NCBI GenBank assembly: GCA_028023455.1
Contig: JAQFVV010000320.1
Location: forward strand, 932,001-996,000
Origin: Epiperipatus broadwayi
Taxonomy: Eukaryota > Onychophora > Udeonychophora > Euonychophora > Peripatidae
Reading direction: 5' to 3'
Length of the DNA: 64,000 bases
Under the pieces are notes generated by a model. It searched no databases. It had not been told where the DNA came from and saw only the letters and a list, made by a program, of their open reading frames with translations. Shown piece after piece: positions 45,474 to 56,149 of this stretch. The position numbers were made by a program, and so were the translations under genes. The first letter of the stretch is position 1; every line of letters begins with the position of its first letter.

Positions 45474-45630
45474 TTACTCTGAATTTATAAATGGCACTGA
45501 TCGGATTAGACCTCTGGGTAAATGACATGGTCGGCAGGTGCAGCTAGTAGCCCTCCGGACTGATACTTGAAATAGATTTAGGCAATTGATTGATTGCCGA
45601 TCTACTGTAAAAGACACCGGCTCACAGCAA
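45474..45630 (-). CDS. GPA2: Last coding exon of a glycoprotein hormone alpha-2 (GPA2)-like gene
   Basis: On the minus strand, after an acceptor with a pyrimidine tract (tttttttctttttaag), 157 bases encode the end of a cystine-knot protein. The exon opens with the last base of a split codon, then CC, 13 residues, C, 13 residues, CTCRPC and a 16-residue tail, ending in TAA at 45476-45474. Glycoprotein hormone alpha subunits end the same way: vertebrate GPA2 has CC, 13 residues, C, 15 residues, C.C..C, and I recall an intron just before the CC. The final C.C..C provides knot and loop disulfides. GPA2 pairs with GPB5 as thyrostimulin and acts on a leucine-rich-repeat G-protein-coupled receptor. 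This patch is conspicuously less AT-rich than its flanks. Upstream exons (signal peptide, CxGxC region) were not found up to 64 kb. Other cystine-knot families (IL-17, Spaetzle) fit the spacing less well. Confidence 0.6.
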
Positions 45631-47504
45631 CTTAAAAAGAAAAAAATATTCCATTACCATAATTCTCCATTATATGGTAAACAAATTACTGTAATATTTT
45701 TCTAAGGCAAACTAAGAAAACTGATAATAAGTATCTTTTTTTAAGCATTAAGCATATAAATTACTTAAATAAAGACTTCACTTAACAATGAGATATATAT
45801 AAACAAATGTCAAATTATGAAAAAAGTAAAATGATACTTTTGGGAATTACAGTTATTTCAGTTTCAATTATTTATAATTAATCTATGATTATTTATAGTT
45901 AAATAAAGACTGTTATAAGAGAAATATGTTTTTAAAAATCAAAATAATTACATCACATTATCTTATACTAAAAATTTTAAAAAAGCATTTTAATATGGAG
46001 AAAAAATGTGAAGTTTATAGTTCCCTATCTTAGAGTTTCAAAAGCAGAAATAATAGGATTGACTTGTTAATAATGTGTTTATTAAAACTAAATTGTTCAT
46101 TTTTAATATTCTTCCCCCTTTCACACATGCTCGTGCCTTATAGTTACTACTATTTAACTTCATATCGGATAGAAAAATAGTTAACAACTAACAATTTTAT
46201 CCTTTAGTAATATTTACATAAACCACAATACCCCATTTTCCCCTCCCATTTTAAAAATCAAATAAAATTTAAAAAATAAATAATACAAATCTTATTATTA
46301 TTGAGCGCTAAAAGAATTATAATAGTAAAGATCGCGGTTTATAAATGTATATTCAGATATCCACACACTATTAAAATCTCTATGCACTCATTTACGCTTT
46401 TAAACCATTATTGGTAGGTGAATGCATGGAGATTTTATACACTTATAAACTGCTCATGACTAGAGGTGAATTTCCTTCTTTAGAATTAAGATAAATAATA
46501 ACAAACGTTTGAAACAAAAATGTCAATAAAAAAAATGAGGTTTTGAAATTATACATTTAATTTATAAATTAATATATAAATCAGTATTAGATACTATTAT
46601 GAGAAATCATTTTTCCAAATAAAAAGAAACTTCAATTTATCAAGGGGTTATCACAATGTGGTTTTATCAACTCCATGTGCAATAGCTAAAAATGTAAAAT
46701 TGAATATAAATAAATACCTTATTATATCTGTACCAATATAAAGGCCAGTCAATTCAATAACCAGAGTTTTTTAAGGCCTTAACAAAGGTTACAACTTATT
46801 AATCAGCTGGAAAGAAACATAGAAATAGATAAAACTGAACTTAAAAAAAAAAATCGGAGATCACATGGGTGATGAATAATAATATTAAATCTGTAATATT
46901 ACATTAATTATATGAAGGGTAGTCAATATAAAGCTGGTATATATTAAGAAAAATTTTAATTCAGAATAACTGATATATTTCTTCATCAAAACTGTATATT
47001 ATAAACGGCTTCATTTTAAAGTATGTAATCAATCTGCTTATAAATTGAGTTAAAATTTAAAATTTATTCAAGTAGAATTTAATTTCCAAACCAATTACTG
47101 GTCAGTGATTTGATGTTTATATATTATTAGCAATGGTTGGATATGTTAAAAACTTAATATATATCTGTGTATATATATTGTTTATCTAAAGAGTGATTGA
47201 GGTAATTTTTTCTTTAGGTAATACAACTAAACAATAACATAACTATTTTTAGTAGATTGTCATTATCTAATATATTGTCAAAATTTTCTATGCTGGTTAC
47301 TTGAAAAAAAAGATTCCACAATAGTTATTTAAAAAATATTTACTACTTGATGTTCGTGTGGGTATATTAAGCTCTATAGATCTTAAATTTGCAAAATCAA
47401 ATTGTTCAAAATAGAAAGAATAAAAAGCTAGTTCCAGTATTCTAATTAGATAATTATACACAGCCTTCAATATAGTGATATGTCATTTCTATCCAGTAGA
47501 TTAA
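45631..47504. other. AT-rich DNA, probably intron of the GPA2-like gene
   Basis: Lies upstream of the GPA2-like exon on the minus strand. No cysteine-rich exon was found. An imperfect hairpin at about 46331-46456 (aaaatctctatgcactca against tgaatgcatggagatttta) may be a small MITE. Confidence 0.4.
46331..46456. repeat. Imperfect inverted repeat of about 125 bp
   Basis: gcggtttataaatgtat near 46334 pairs with atacacttataaactgc near 46438. Inner arms aaaatctctatgcactca and tgaatgcatggagatttta also pair. Several mismatches and an offset make this a weak MITE candidate. Confidence 0.45.
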
Positions 47505-47523
47505 GTTGTTGTTGTTGTTGTTG

Positions 47524-47597
<74 letters not shown>

Positions 47598-47613
47598 GTT
47601 GTTGTTGTTGTTG

Positions 47614-47685
<72 letters not shown>
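47505..47685. repeat. Compound (GTT)n(ATT)n(GTT)n(ATT)n microsatellite
   Basis: About 180 bp of trinucleotide repeat in two alternating blocks, GTT then ATT, repeated once. All frames across it, giving homopolymers such as poly-Leu or poly-Asn, are artefacts of the repeat. Confidence 0.95.
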
Positions 47686-47690
<5 letters not shown>

Positions 47691-48099
47691 ACCATCATCA
47701 AAAATTGACCTGATGATGGATATCATTTCATACGATTTGCCTTTTTTTTTTTCAGAAAGGAAAAGGTGCTAGAATCAGAACTTCTCTATATATTGGTTTG
47801 TCATTATGTACTGAATGGGAAAATGATGACAATTTTACACTGGCATATATCTTTGCTTAAGCATAAAAACAAAAAATTTAATTCATCCAGCACAATCCTA
47901 ATCAGAAGCTGGATAATTTCCAGAAATATCCATAATTTATTTGTGCAGTTTGATATTATTCAACGTATGATCTTAAAGATAGATGAAATGATTATATTTC
48001 TCTAACAATAATCATTTTTATTTATCCCTCTTGAATAACTAAAACGATAATAGTGACTAGTTCAAATAAGCTTTATTTATATTATTTGGGAAGAGGTTT
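47686..48099. other. AT-rich spacer
   Basis: A frame of 79 codons at 47766-48005 follows a pyrimidine tract and an AG. It has no recognisable domain, and I do not call it a gene. Confidence 0.4.
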
Positions 48100-48424
48100 T
48101 CAAACATTATTAATCCATGGCAGTATGAAAGTCTCACCAAGTTTAATCCAGTTTCTTTGATCCATAACCTGTCTTCTGTATATCACATTAATCAAATTTC
48201 CTTATTTCACACAACCATCTCATATATGTATGGGGTGGGTGTTTACAATCTCTTGTGATGCAGTTTAAGATTTCGACTATTCATCTATTATTATCTAGTG
48301 ATATGTCCAGTCCAGTTCCATTCAGTTTTCTAATTCTTCCAGTGATGTTAATCATTCTTCTTGTTACTCCTGACATATATCTCTTTATGAATCCTTCATA
48401 CTGCTTTTCTGTTAAGTGTACATG
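48100..48424 (-). mobile_element. RTE 3'-end fragment next to the hAT element
   Basis: The complement reads HLTEKQYEGFIKRYMSGVTR (compare TLNRRAIQRLQ...MERCMLGVTR in other copies) and then the family's 3' end (catggcagtatgaaagtctc region). It begins within the hAT transposase C-terminus, so it either inserted into the hAT element or joined it by deletion. Confidence 0.75.
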
Positions 48425-50254
48425 AGACAGATGTGCTTGTTTTTTTGCTGCATAACAAATTAAACCTTGGTGAAATATTTGATGTTGCTGGACATAAAGC
48501 ATCTTCAATGTTTTTCAGCATTCAACAATATTTGGATTTAATATACAGTAAAGCTGAGAAAGTCATTTCACATAAGTATGTGGTGCCGAATGACAGAAGA
48601 ACATTTAATGCCATTTCAGAAATTGTGAGAAATTCAGCCCTAGCTCTGATCCAGAATTCATTCAAGAATTTTTTTGGAAAATCAAGTTTTAAGTTTGAGT
48701 CACTCAATAGCTCATCAAATTCCTCTTGGGCTTTATATGGCTGGTGATTAATCTCCTTAATGTCAATCAAAAATAGTCTTTGAATTCAAGATAACTTTTT
48801 GAAATCTAAATTCGATATAAAATATTGTCAAAACTGTGTTTCTAGGATTTTTAAGTGATCTATAATAATTTTTCCAATTAGAGTTTTACACTTATTTTTT
48901 TCAATTATAAAACTGTCGATAGTGGAAAACATTTCCAATGAATCATTTCCTACTCTATCCTTCCAAATGTTGATTTTTTAAATAAAACCTTCAATTTTAT
49001 CATTCGAAGTAAAAATATTGCTATTTTTTCATTGAAGAGATAAGTTAAGATCATTTAGCTTCTCAAAAATATCTGACAAATAGCACAGCTTTGATAGCCA
49101 TAAGTCGTTTTGAAAAAGAGCAGCAAAATCATATTTTTGTTCTGTTAAAAATATAATAATTTCTTTTTTTAATAACAATAATCTTCTTAAACTTCACCCT
49201 CTTGACATCCATCTTACTTCTGCATGTAATAATAAATTTGAAAATAAATGGCTGTTAAGGGCATGGCTTTTAATACAGTTTATAAATTTTGACAGCATCC
49301 TGAAGCATATTGTTAAATTCTGTTGCTAATTTTTCTGCTGCAAGGGCCTCTAGATGGATCAGGCAGTGTGTAAAATTTACATGATTACCAGAAGCTTAAA
49401 GAAATGATTTAAAACCAATATTTTCACCAATCATTGCTTTTCCGCCATCTGTGCATACTCCAAAGCAATTTTTCCATTCTAAACCTTCAGTTTTAAAAAA
49501 TTTGTCTACTTTATTATATATGTATTTTCCTCTTGTATGTTCTTCCAAAGAATGACAAAATAACAATTCTTCCTCAATGTTTTCTTTATAGATGTATCTG
49601 ACATATATAATAATTGAGCTTTTTTTGAAATATCAGTTGTTTTGTCCAACTGAATTGTAAATATTGAGCTTTCTTTAAGTCTAGTAATAAGTTGCTCAAA
49701 TTGGTCATTGCTAATTTCAGAAATTCTACTAGTGACAGTGTCATTTGACAAAGGAATTTTTTAAATTTCATCATCATATTTACTTCCATGAAGTATTTCT
49801 ACCATTTTAATAGCAGTAATAGAAGATCTCCAATGGTGTATGACTTTTTATTTTTAGCAATCTGATATGAAACTTAATATGATGTGAGTAAATATTTTTC
49901 ATTAACAGTTATAAATTTCTCAAAATATTGTTTTTCTTTATTTGAAGTTTTTAACAGTCATTCAAAATATTCCTCTGGTTTATTGACATATGAAGGATGC
50001 TTGGATTCAAAGTGCCTATTTAATTTTGATGATTTCATACCCTCCATAGACAAAACATTATTGCAAATTAAACAAAGAGGTTGTTCATTATCCTCACAGT
50101 TGTTAAAAGTAAGCCAAATTGGAGAAATGTCTCATCATATTTTTTTTCACATCTTAGATGCCTCTTTCTGATTATGAGATCATGCTCGAAGAGACTTTAT
50201 AGCATTGCCATCTGCATCATTACCTTTGGTACTCAAGTTTAACGATTTATCCAT
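48425..50254 (-). pseudogene. hAT (ZBED-type) transposase, broken
   Basis: On the minus strand, a start MDKSLNLSTKGNDADGNAIK at 50254 leads to a BED zinc finger (CLICNNVLSMEGMKSSKLNR followed by HFESKH). A middle part follows (49751-49506: SRISEISNDQFEQLITRLKE and FTIQLDKTTDISKKAQLLY with the first catalytic Asp). The C-terminal dimerisation region (48770-48522) has KFLNEFWIRARAEFLTISE and NVLLSFGTTYLCEMTFSALL. This is the order of hAT transposases related to the domesticated ZBED5 and FAM200 proteins. There are many stops and frameshifts, so it is dead. The C-terminus is cut by the RTE fragment at about 48424. Confidence 0.8.
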
Positions 50255-51073
50255 AGATAAAATAGTATTTTTATCTTAAAATATAAATAAAATAACAGTA
50301 CTTATTAGTTAGCAGAGACACCAAGTGGCAGCCATGTTTTTTATTTAATTATACGAAGCATATTTATTCCCGTATATTCTATTTTGTAATATCCCTGTAT
50401 GTTTTATTTTTGAATATTTAAAAAACATCAATAAATCAATTATAAATTACCTGTTAAATTTAAAAAATAGGAATATGTTTTTACTTGTTAATACAATAAA
50501 TTTCAAATAAAAAATAAATTTTTATAATAACTAATAGGATGATAAATTTTGAATAAAAAATTGAGAAAAAAAGTATACAAGCATTTTTATATAAAAAAAT
50601 AACCTCTATCATAATATTTATTCAAATAAATACTAACCTTAGTTGAGTAAAACAGTAAAATGCAATATTGTATTGTTCTTGCGATGTGGACACTTGTTGA
50701 AACGAAATGGAAACAAATAACTTGACCAAAAATGCATTATATAATCACAGTGGTGCCAACCTTATTCTTGACACTGCAGCATATATTCTGATTTTGAAAT
50801 AACTTATATACTGAAATTGCAATGCGACACTACTATTATGATGCATTTAGTGTTATTTTTCAATATGAAAATATAATTTACAGCTCAACTTGGCCATCAT
50901 TACGATTTTATAATTGTGTTGTATAGAAAACATTTTATATTAAATTAAAGATAATGGATTGTGACTAATATTTTTTTAAATTCATGTATCTAAATTAAAT
51001 TTGCATGACCCCAAATTTTTGCTTTGTAACCCCATTTGGAGTCATGATCCACAGTTTAAGAAACACTGGTCTA
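50255..51073 (-). mobile_element. 5' non-coding part and terminal end of the hAT element
   Basis: The element end at about 51073 reads on the minus strand ccagtgtttcttaaactgtg followed by gatcatgactcc, the hAT terminal type (CAGTG...). The 820 bp to the start codon hold a second CAGTG motif at 50748 (cagtggtgccaacc), which might be the end of a nested 325-bp element. The other end of the transposon was lost at the RTE junction. Confidence 0.6.
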
Positions 51074-51077
51074 AATA

Positions 51078-52352
51078 ATAAAGATGTAGGTAATAAAGAA
51101 AATATTAAAAATTACAGACGTATCAGTCTTTTTTATCAGTTCTATACAGTGTTTTTATCAAAGTAATTACAACTTGTCTACAGGGAATTTTGAATTTTAA
51201 TCAAACAAAAAAACAAGCTGGATTTAAAGTGGTTTTATTACAGTGGATCATATCTAGTATTAAGAAAAGTTATAGAAAAGACCAATAAATATGAGTTGCC
51301 ATTATGCATTGGGTTTGTAAATTATGAAAAAGCATTTGATTCTATAAGCATTGCTTCAGTGATTAAAGTATTGGATCATCAAGATATAAAGACCCATGAT
51401 AATGTAATATTCTGAAAAATATTTATAAAAATGTAACAGCAACAATTAGATTACATAATGATACTAAAAAGATTAACAGGGTGACTCCATATCTCCAAAA
51501 CTTTTTACAGCAGTTTTGCAAAAAGTATTTTATGGATTAAAATGGAAATCTAACAGAATAAAAGTAAATGGGATTTATTTAAGTCATCAAGATTTGGTTA
51601 AGAAGTTGTACTTATTTTTGAAAATAAAGCCTTAATGCTTCAGGAACTGTTGCAAAAGTTATCATAATAAAGTAAGATAGTAAAATTAAAGGTAAATGGT
51701 AAAAAGACTAAAGTAATGTTCAGTGGCATTTCTCAAAATAAGAAAGTAAAGATTGATATGACAAGTTACAAGATGTTAACAACTACAAATTTGGTTGGAT
51801 TATTATTACAGATGAAAACGTAATTGATAAAATTAATCATAGAATTAAACTCTGAATGCTTTTGTTAGGAATAATTCAATATCAAAAGGAAATATGCTTA
51901 TGTATTTAAAAAAAAAATTAAAAAAAATGTGTTATCAGTTTTTATTTATGGATTTCAGACTTGGACACTTAACAGAAGAGCAATACAGAGATTTCAGACC
52001 ATTCAGAGAAGTGTGGAGAGATACATGATAGAAGTAACAAGAAGAGATCCAAAAATAAAATACTTGGGTAAGAGAACAAACAGGTGCTACTGGCATGATT
52101 GAAAGAATTAATAAACTGAAGTGGAGTTGGGCTGGACATATTTTTAGAAGAGATGATAATAGATATACAGTTGAAATCTTAAACTGGATTCCAAGATATT
52201 GTCCAAAATCTAAAAAAAGATCACATGGGAGATGGATGGATGACATAAGAAAATGTGCTGGGATGGTGTGGAAAAGAGATGCTAGGGATTGAAGATGGAT
52301 TGAACTTGGCAAGACCTTCAACTTGCAGTGAATCAATATGGTTGAAAATGAT
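51078..52352 (+). mobile_element. RTE-like LINE fragment, about 1.27 kb
   Basis: From atgtaggtaataaagaaaat the plus strand carries, in broken frames, KQAGFK, FVNYEKAFDSISIASVIK and KYFMD. Later pieces are RRAIQRFQTIQRSVERYMIE and the well-preserved C-terminus at 52095-52292 (MIERINKLKWSWAGHIFRRD, WIPRYCPKSKKRSHGRWMDD). The 3' end is near 52352. It starts directly after the hAT terminus. It lacks the endonuclease and is inactive. Confidence 0.85.
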
Positions 52353-53155
52353 ATATATATAACCAGTTAATTATATACAAGATACTAGATATTTTTTCAA
52401 ACTAAAAATTTAGATGGATTAGTATTTCATATTAATATATATTTATATATTATACAAACAAAAATATAAAAAAATAGGGGGAAAAAGTAATGATGTAGAG
52501 TTTACAAAATTAATTCTTTTGTTATCAGTTAAATGATAGTTTTTGAAATACTTTAGTTAACTATAATTATTGAAGATTTTAAAATATAATTTAAATTAAC
52601 TTTTACCAGTATTTGACTGTTAAACATAATTCTTTGGTACTTCCTTAGTATTTTCGTCTTTTTATTTTTCACCATGCGCTTTTGACAGCGTTCAAAATAG
52701 CCTTTATTGCGAGATCAATATTTTATGGATTTTCTTCTAAAGATTATTTTTTTTACAGCTGTCTTTCCATATCAGTACAATAAATTTATTAAATTTTATC
52801 TTTCATATGTTTAATTTTCTTTATGATATCATTTTTACATTAATATTTTTTCTGGATTTCAGTTTATCCACAGCTTTTTCATAGCGTAGATAGACTAGCA
52901 ATTCAGCGATATCTTTTATTTTGTTGAATTGACATTAGGCAAAACATATGATATTTTCAGGCTCCTTATCCACAATTCCACCAATAATTACATTTCCAAG
53001 TAGCAAAGACTAATTCAATTAAGGTTTGCATTTAACAGATACCTTTAGTTTATATACATGCATAATAAATAATATTTTCATAATGGCAATTGAAAAATAA
53101 TAATTATAGTTTATAGGTCTTTCAGTTTTAACTTAGTTTGATTTGTCAAGCATTG
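52353..53155. other. AT-rich spacer with a weak minus-strand coding-like stretch
   Basis: At about 52950-52840 the minus strand reads FNKIKDIAELLVYLRYEKAV followed by DKLKSRKN. This short amphipathic stretch is less AT-biased than its surroundings, and a second one (LLGNVIIGGIVDKEPENII) lies just upstream in another frame. I do not recognise them; they may be remnants of a mobile element. Confidence 0.3.
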
Positions 53156-53251
53156 GTGGTCGAAATGTCAGCGACCGCTGCTTTACAAGCAGTTGTACCG
53201 GGTTAGCGGGTTCGCTTCCCGACTGATGCTATGACACATGAGGAAAAAAAA
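53156..53251 (+). mobile_element. tRNA-derived SINE, copy 3
   Basis: Has an A-box-like tggtcgaaatg, an anticodon-arm-like gctgctttacaagcagt (a 5-bp stem with a T-loop-like seven-base loop, anticodon TAC by position), a B box gggttcgcttcccga, the end gatgctatgacacatgagg and then A9. This is the best-preserved tRNA-like copy of the family. Confidence 0.7.
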
Positions 53252-53362
53252 AACTTAGCTTGATTTCATTAGTTAACTTTTTTTTCTTGTAGTTGCTCCT
53301 GCTACTCCTTTGAGAAAGTTATATATTTAAACGCTGAGTTTTTTTTTTGTCTCTCTCTAAAG

Positions 53363-53484
53363 CAGCTAACTCCACTAAAAAAGCATATAGCTTTATTGCT
53401 CAAGAGTTCATAAGATGTTTGAGTGTTAGAAACGTGTCAGAATTGATCCTGGAAGCACCCAATCCCAAGTTGCGTAAGGCCTAA
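53363..53484 (+). other. Unassigned possible terminal exon, about 40 codons
   Basis: A pyrimidine tract and AG (tgtctctctctaaag) are followed by an open stretch reading ANSTKKAYSFIAQEFIRCLS, then VRNVSELILEAPNPKLRKA and TAA at 53482-53484. Composition and codon use look more coding-like than the surrounding AT-rich DNA. No domain is recognised, and no partner exon was found. It could equally be a retroelement remnant. Confidence 0.25.
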
Positions 53485-53727
53485 CTAGTGACCGAATTTC
53501 ATTTTCACTTGATTCAACTGCCATTAACTAATATTATTTTATATACAGTACTTATATTACATTTCCACAAGATAATTTGTGTTCCCTGAAAGCAAAAGAA
53601 TGACCAAATTTTTTACTGAATCTGACACGACCTATGTTTTTAATTATTCTTTGCTTAAACTCTCATTTAATTAATAAATTAAACACACAAGAAAAATACC
53701 TGGTTTTATATATATATATATCATATG

Positions 53728-53790
53728 CGTTGACCGGGAAGCGAACTCGGGCCGGCTGCTTGGAAGGCACCAACGCTTGATTAATACCTG
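53728..53790 (-). mobile_element. tRNA-derived SINE fragment
   Basis: The complement reads ccttccaagcagccggcccg and agttcgcttcccggtc, resembling the anticodon arm and B box of the SINE family, and ends near an AT microsatellite. It is a partial copy, inverted relative to 53156. Confidence 0.5.
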
Positions 53791-54951
53791 TTTTTATTTT
53801 TGAACAACATATCAATTTGAGTTTACACAACCGACAAATCCCTTACAAACAAAAATTTATTTCACAACTTTCTATCTGCCCATTAATTTTAATAATAAAA
53901 CTATTTGACAAATACAAATGATATAGATTTTATTTCATATTGACAAATTGCTCTTAATTTCTAGCACAATAAATATATGAAATTTGCTCTTTATTATCTC
54001 TGTTATATTTAATTATCTCCCGTTAAGCACATTTACTGATCTCAATTTGATATTTGAATTATTAAATCTTTCCAAACAATTCAGAACTTCTGAATTATCT
54101 GTTTAAGTAGTAAGCAATTTTTTTTATATAATCACTTATGTGAATCATTTCTCATATATCCACATATATACTTTAACCATCAATATACATATTTACATTA
54201 CTATTTTCATTTTACATTTCCTACATTTTATATTCTGGATTATTATACAAAATTATCTTTAACTTTTAAAATCTGCACACATGTATTGTGTTTTACAATA
54301 ATATAGTACATGAAAACTTACTTCATAATGTAATGTTTTCTTTACAAAAAGTGTAACTGAAAACATCCTACCACATCTAATGTAGACAGTTAATAACATT
54401 TTTGTTTGTTTGCACAGTTTGAAGTTTGTAAGAGATGAACTGTGCTTATTTGACTGGATAGCAGGCATGCAAATGCATGAAGAAATTTTAAATATTATTT
54501 ATTACTTAAGATATTTTCTCTCAATCAAAAAGGAAATTTTACTGATCAATTATCGAACAATAAACACTTTTATTACACTATTTGCCACTACATAAATGGT
54601 ACATTCTCTAGATGCAAATAATATCTAAGCCTGAGGTTTACAGAATATATCTTTTTGTGAGGCTGCTAATTTTTGGAGGCCCCTAGCAATTCGAGGTCCC
54701 AAGCAAACACTTCTTGCATCTATGCAAATGACTGTTACTGGGCCAAACAATTTATCACATAACACTTTTTACTTATTATTAGCATCTGCATTAGGAATGG
54801 TCTCTTTACAGTAGAAAGCAATATTGTATTCAAATCTCCAGACTTAGTTTTAAAATAGTATTAAATTTTCAAAACTTAGATTATCACTTTAGATGATATA
54901 TAAAAAAAGGTAGAACTGACCTACTGCTCATTAAAGATAGTTTTTTTGTTT
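53791..54951. other. AT-rich DNA without recognised genes
   Basis: No coding region or RNA gene is supported. A small GC-richer piece near 54661-54712 (gaggcccctagcaattcgag) vaguely resembles gaggcccggggcaac in the 15.3 kb patch. Confidence 0.4.
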
Positions 54952-55392
54952 ATTTGAAATACAGACATTCTGGAGCTTAATTGTAAATATAGGGGATTTG
55001 AACACAGACTTTCAAGCACCCTTCAACTATCCACATTATCTCATAGCACTGATACACATGACCACACACACATAGAAAAGATAAATAATCATCACTATAC
55101 ATAGTTTGTGTCAAACCAGCATGCGTCAGTTAGCCCAGATCATCATCTTCCATATGTATATATAATCAATGCTCAGTTTACATTAAGATAGACAGGCTTC
55201 AATCTACTCTAACCTCTAATTCTTCAGCCATCCATACCATTGAAAATCTGATGATGGAATGACCAAATACCATGCTGATGCTAATATTATTGTAATGCTC
55301 ATGTTGAGCTCAACATGCTTGAAAGTCGGTGTTCAAATCCCCTATATTTACAATTATGCTCCAGGTATATGAAGAATGCCTGTATTTCAAAT
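54952..55392. mobile_element. Foldback element B, copy 2
   Basis: The left end tatttgaaatacagacattc and the right end gaatgcctgtatttcaaata are inverted. Further in, atataggggatttgaacac pairs with gtgttcaaatcccctatat. The middle carries the family's gataaataatcatcac, agcccagatcatcatcttcc and gatgatggaatgaccaaat. It defines the true outer ends of family B. No coding frame. Confidence 0.7.
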
Positions 55393-55439
55393 ATTACACA
55401 TTAAGTGTGCACCCTTCCCATTCTTCTTTTATGTATTTA

Positions 55440-55850
55440 AAATGGATAAGGTCCTAGACATGAGGGGTTAGAGGGACTTAAGGTCAACATGGGCATAACA
55501 ATAATATAGGCATGAGCATGGGATTTGGACATTCCATCATCAGATTTTTAATGGTATGAATGGCTGAAGAGTTGAAAGTTGGAATAGATTGAAGCCTGAC
55601 CATTAAAGTATGAAGATTTGCTATTTTAATATAAACTGAGCACTGATTGTATATATGTATGGGAGATGATGATCTGGGCCAAATAATGAGTGCTGATTCA
55701 ATACAAAATACATATATTAATGATTATTTATCTTTTCTACAAGTGTGTGGTCATGAGTATCAGTGGTATGAGATAGTGTGAATAGTTGAAGGGTGCTTGA
55801 AAGTCTGGGTTCAAATCCTCTATATTTATGATTAAAAATAGCTAATAGCA
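55440..55850. mobile_element. Foldback element B, inverted arm next to copy 2
   Basis: This stretch is largely the complement of 54985-55280: ccattccatcatcagattt..., agatgatgatctgggcc, tgattatttatcttttctac, ggtatgagatagtgtgaata, gaagggtgcttgaaagtct. With copy 2 it forms a larger palindrome of nearly 900 bp. Its own right outer end is missing. Confidence 0.6.
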
Positions 55851-56149
55851 AGGAATTAGTCTGGGCATTTGAATATATTGCTACCATCTAATACCCATAG
55901 ATAGTTCTGAAATAATGTGAATCAAGAAAAATAATACTCCTAATGCAAAAAAATATTTTATTGATTAATTAATAGCCACAGACAATATGTATTTTTAAAA
56001 TATATTCTTAAAGTATAAATGATTATGAAAATTATAATTATTTAAAAAAAAAAAATGAAATGGCATTATAAAACATATAAGATTGAACTTTCAATTCACA
56101 TTCGTTCTCTGAGATTATCAGCAATAAACATGTAAATATAATATACTAT
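55851..56149. other. AT-rich spacer before the RTE insertion
   Basis: No feature is recognised. It ends at the RTE target duplication. Confidence 0.4.

Noticed and set aside
47454-47772. Long open frames giving poly-Asn, poly-Leu, poly-Ile or poly-Tyr proteins
   Set aside because: They arise from the (GTT)n/(ATT)n microsatellite in every frame.
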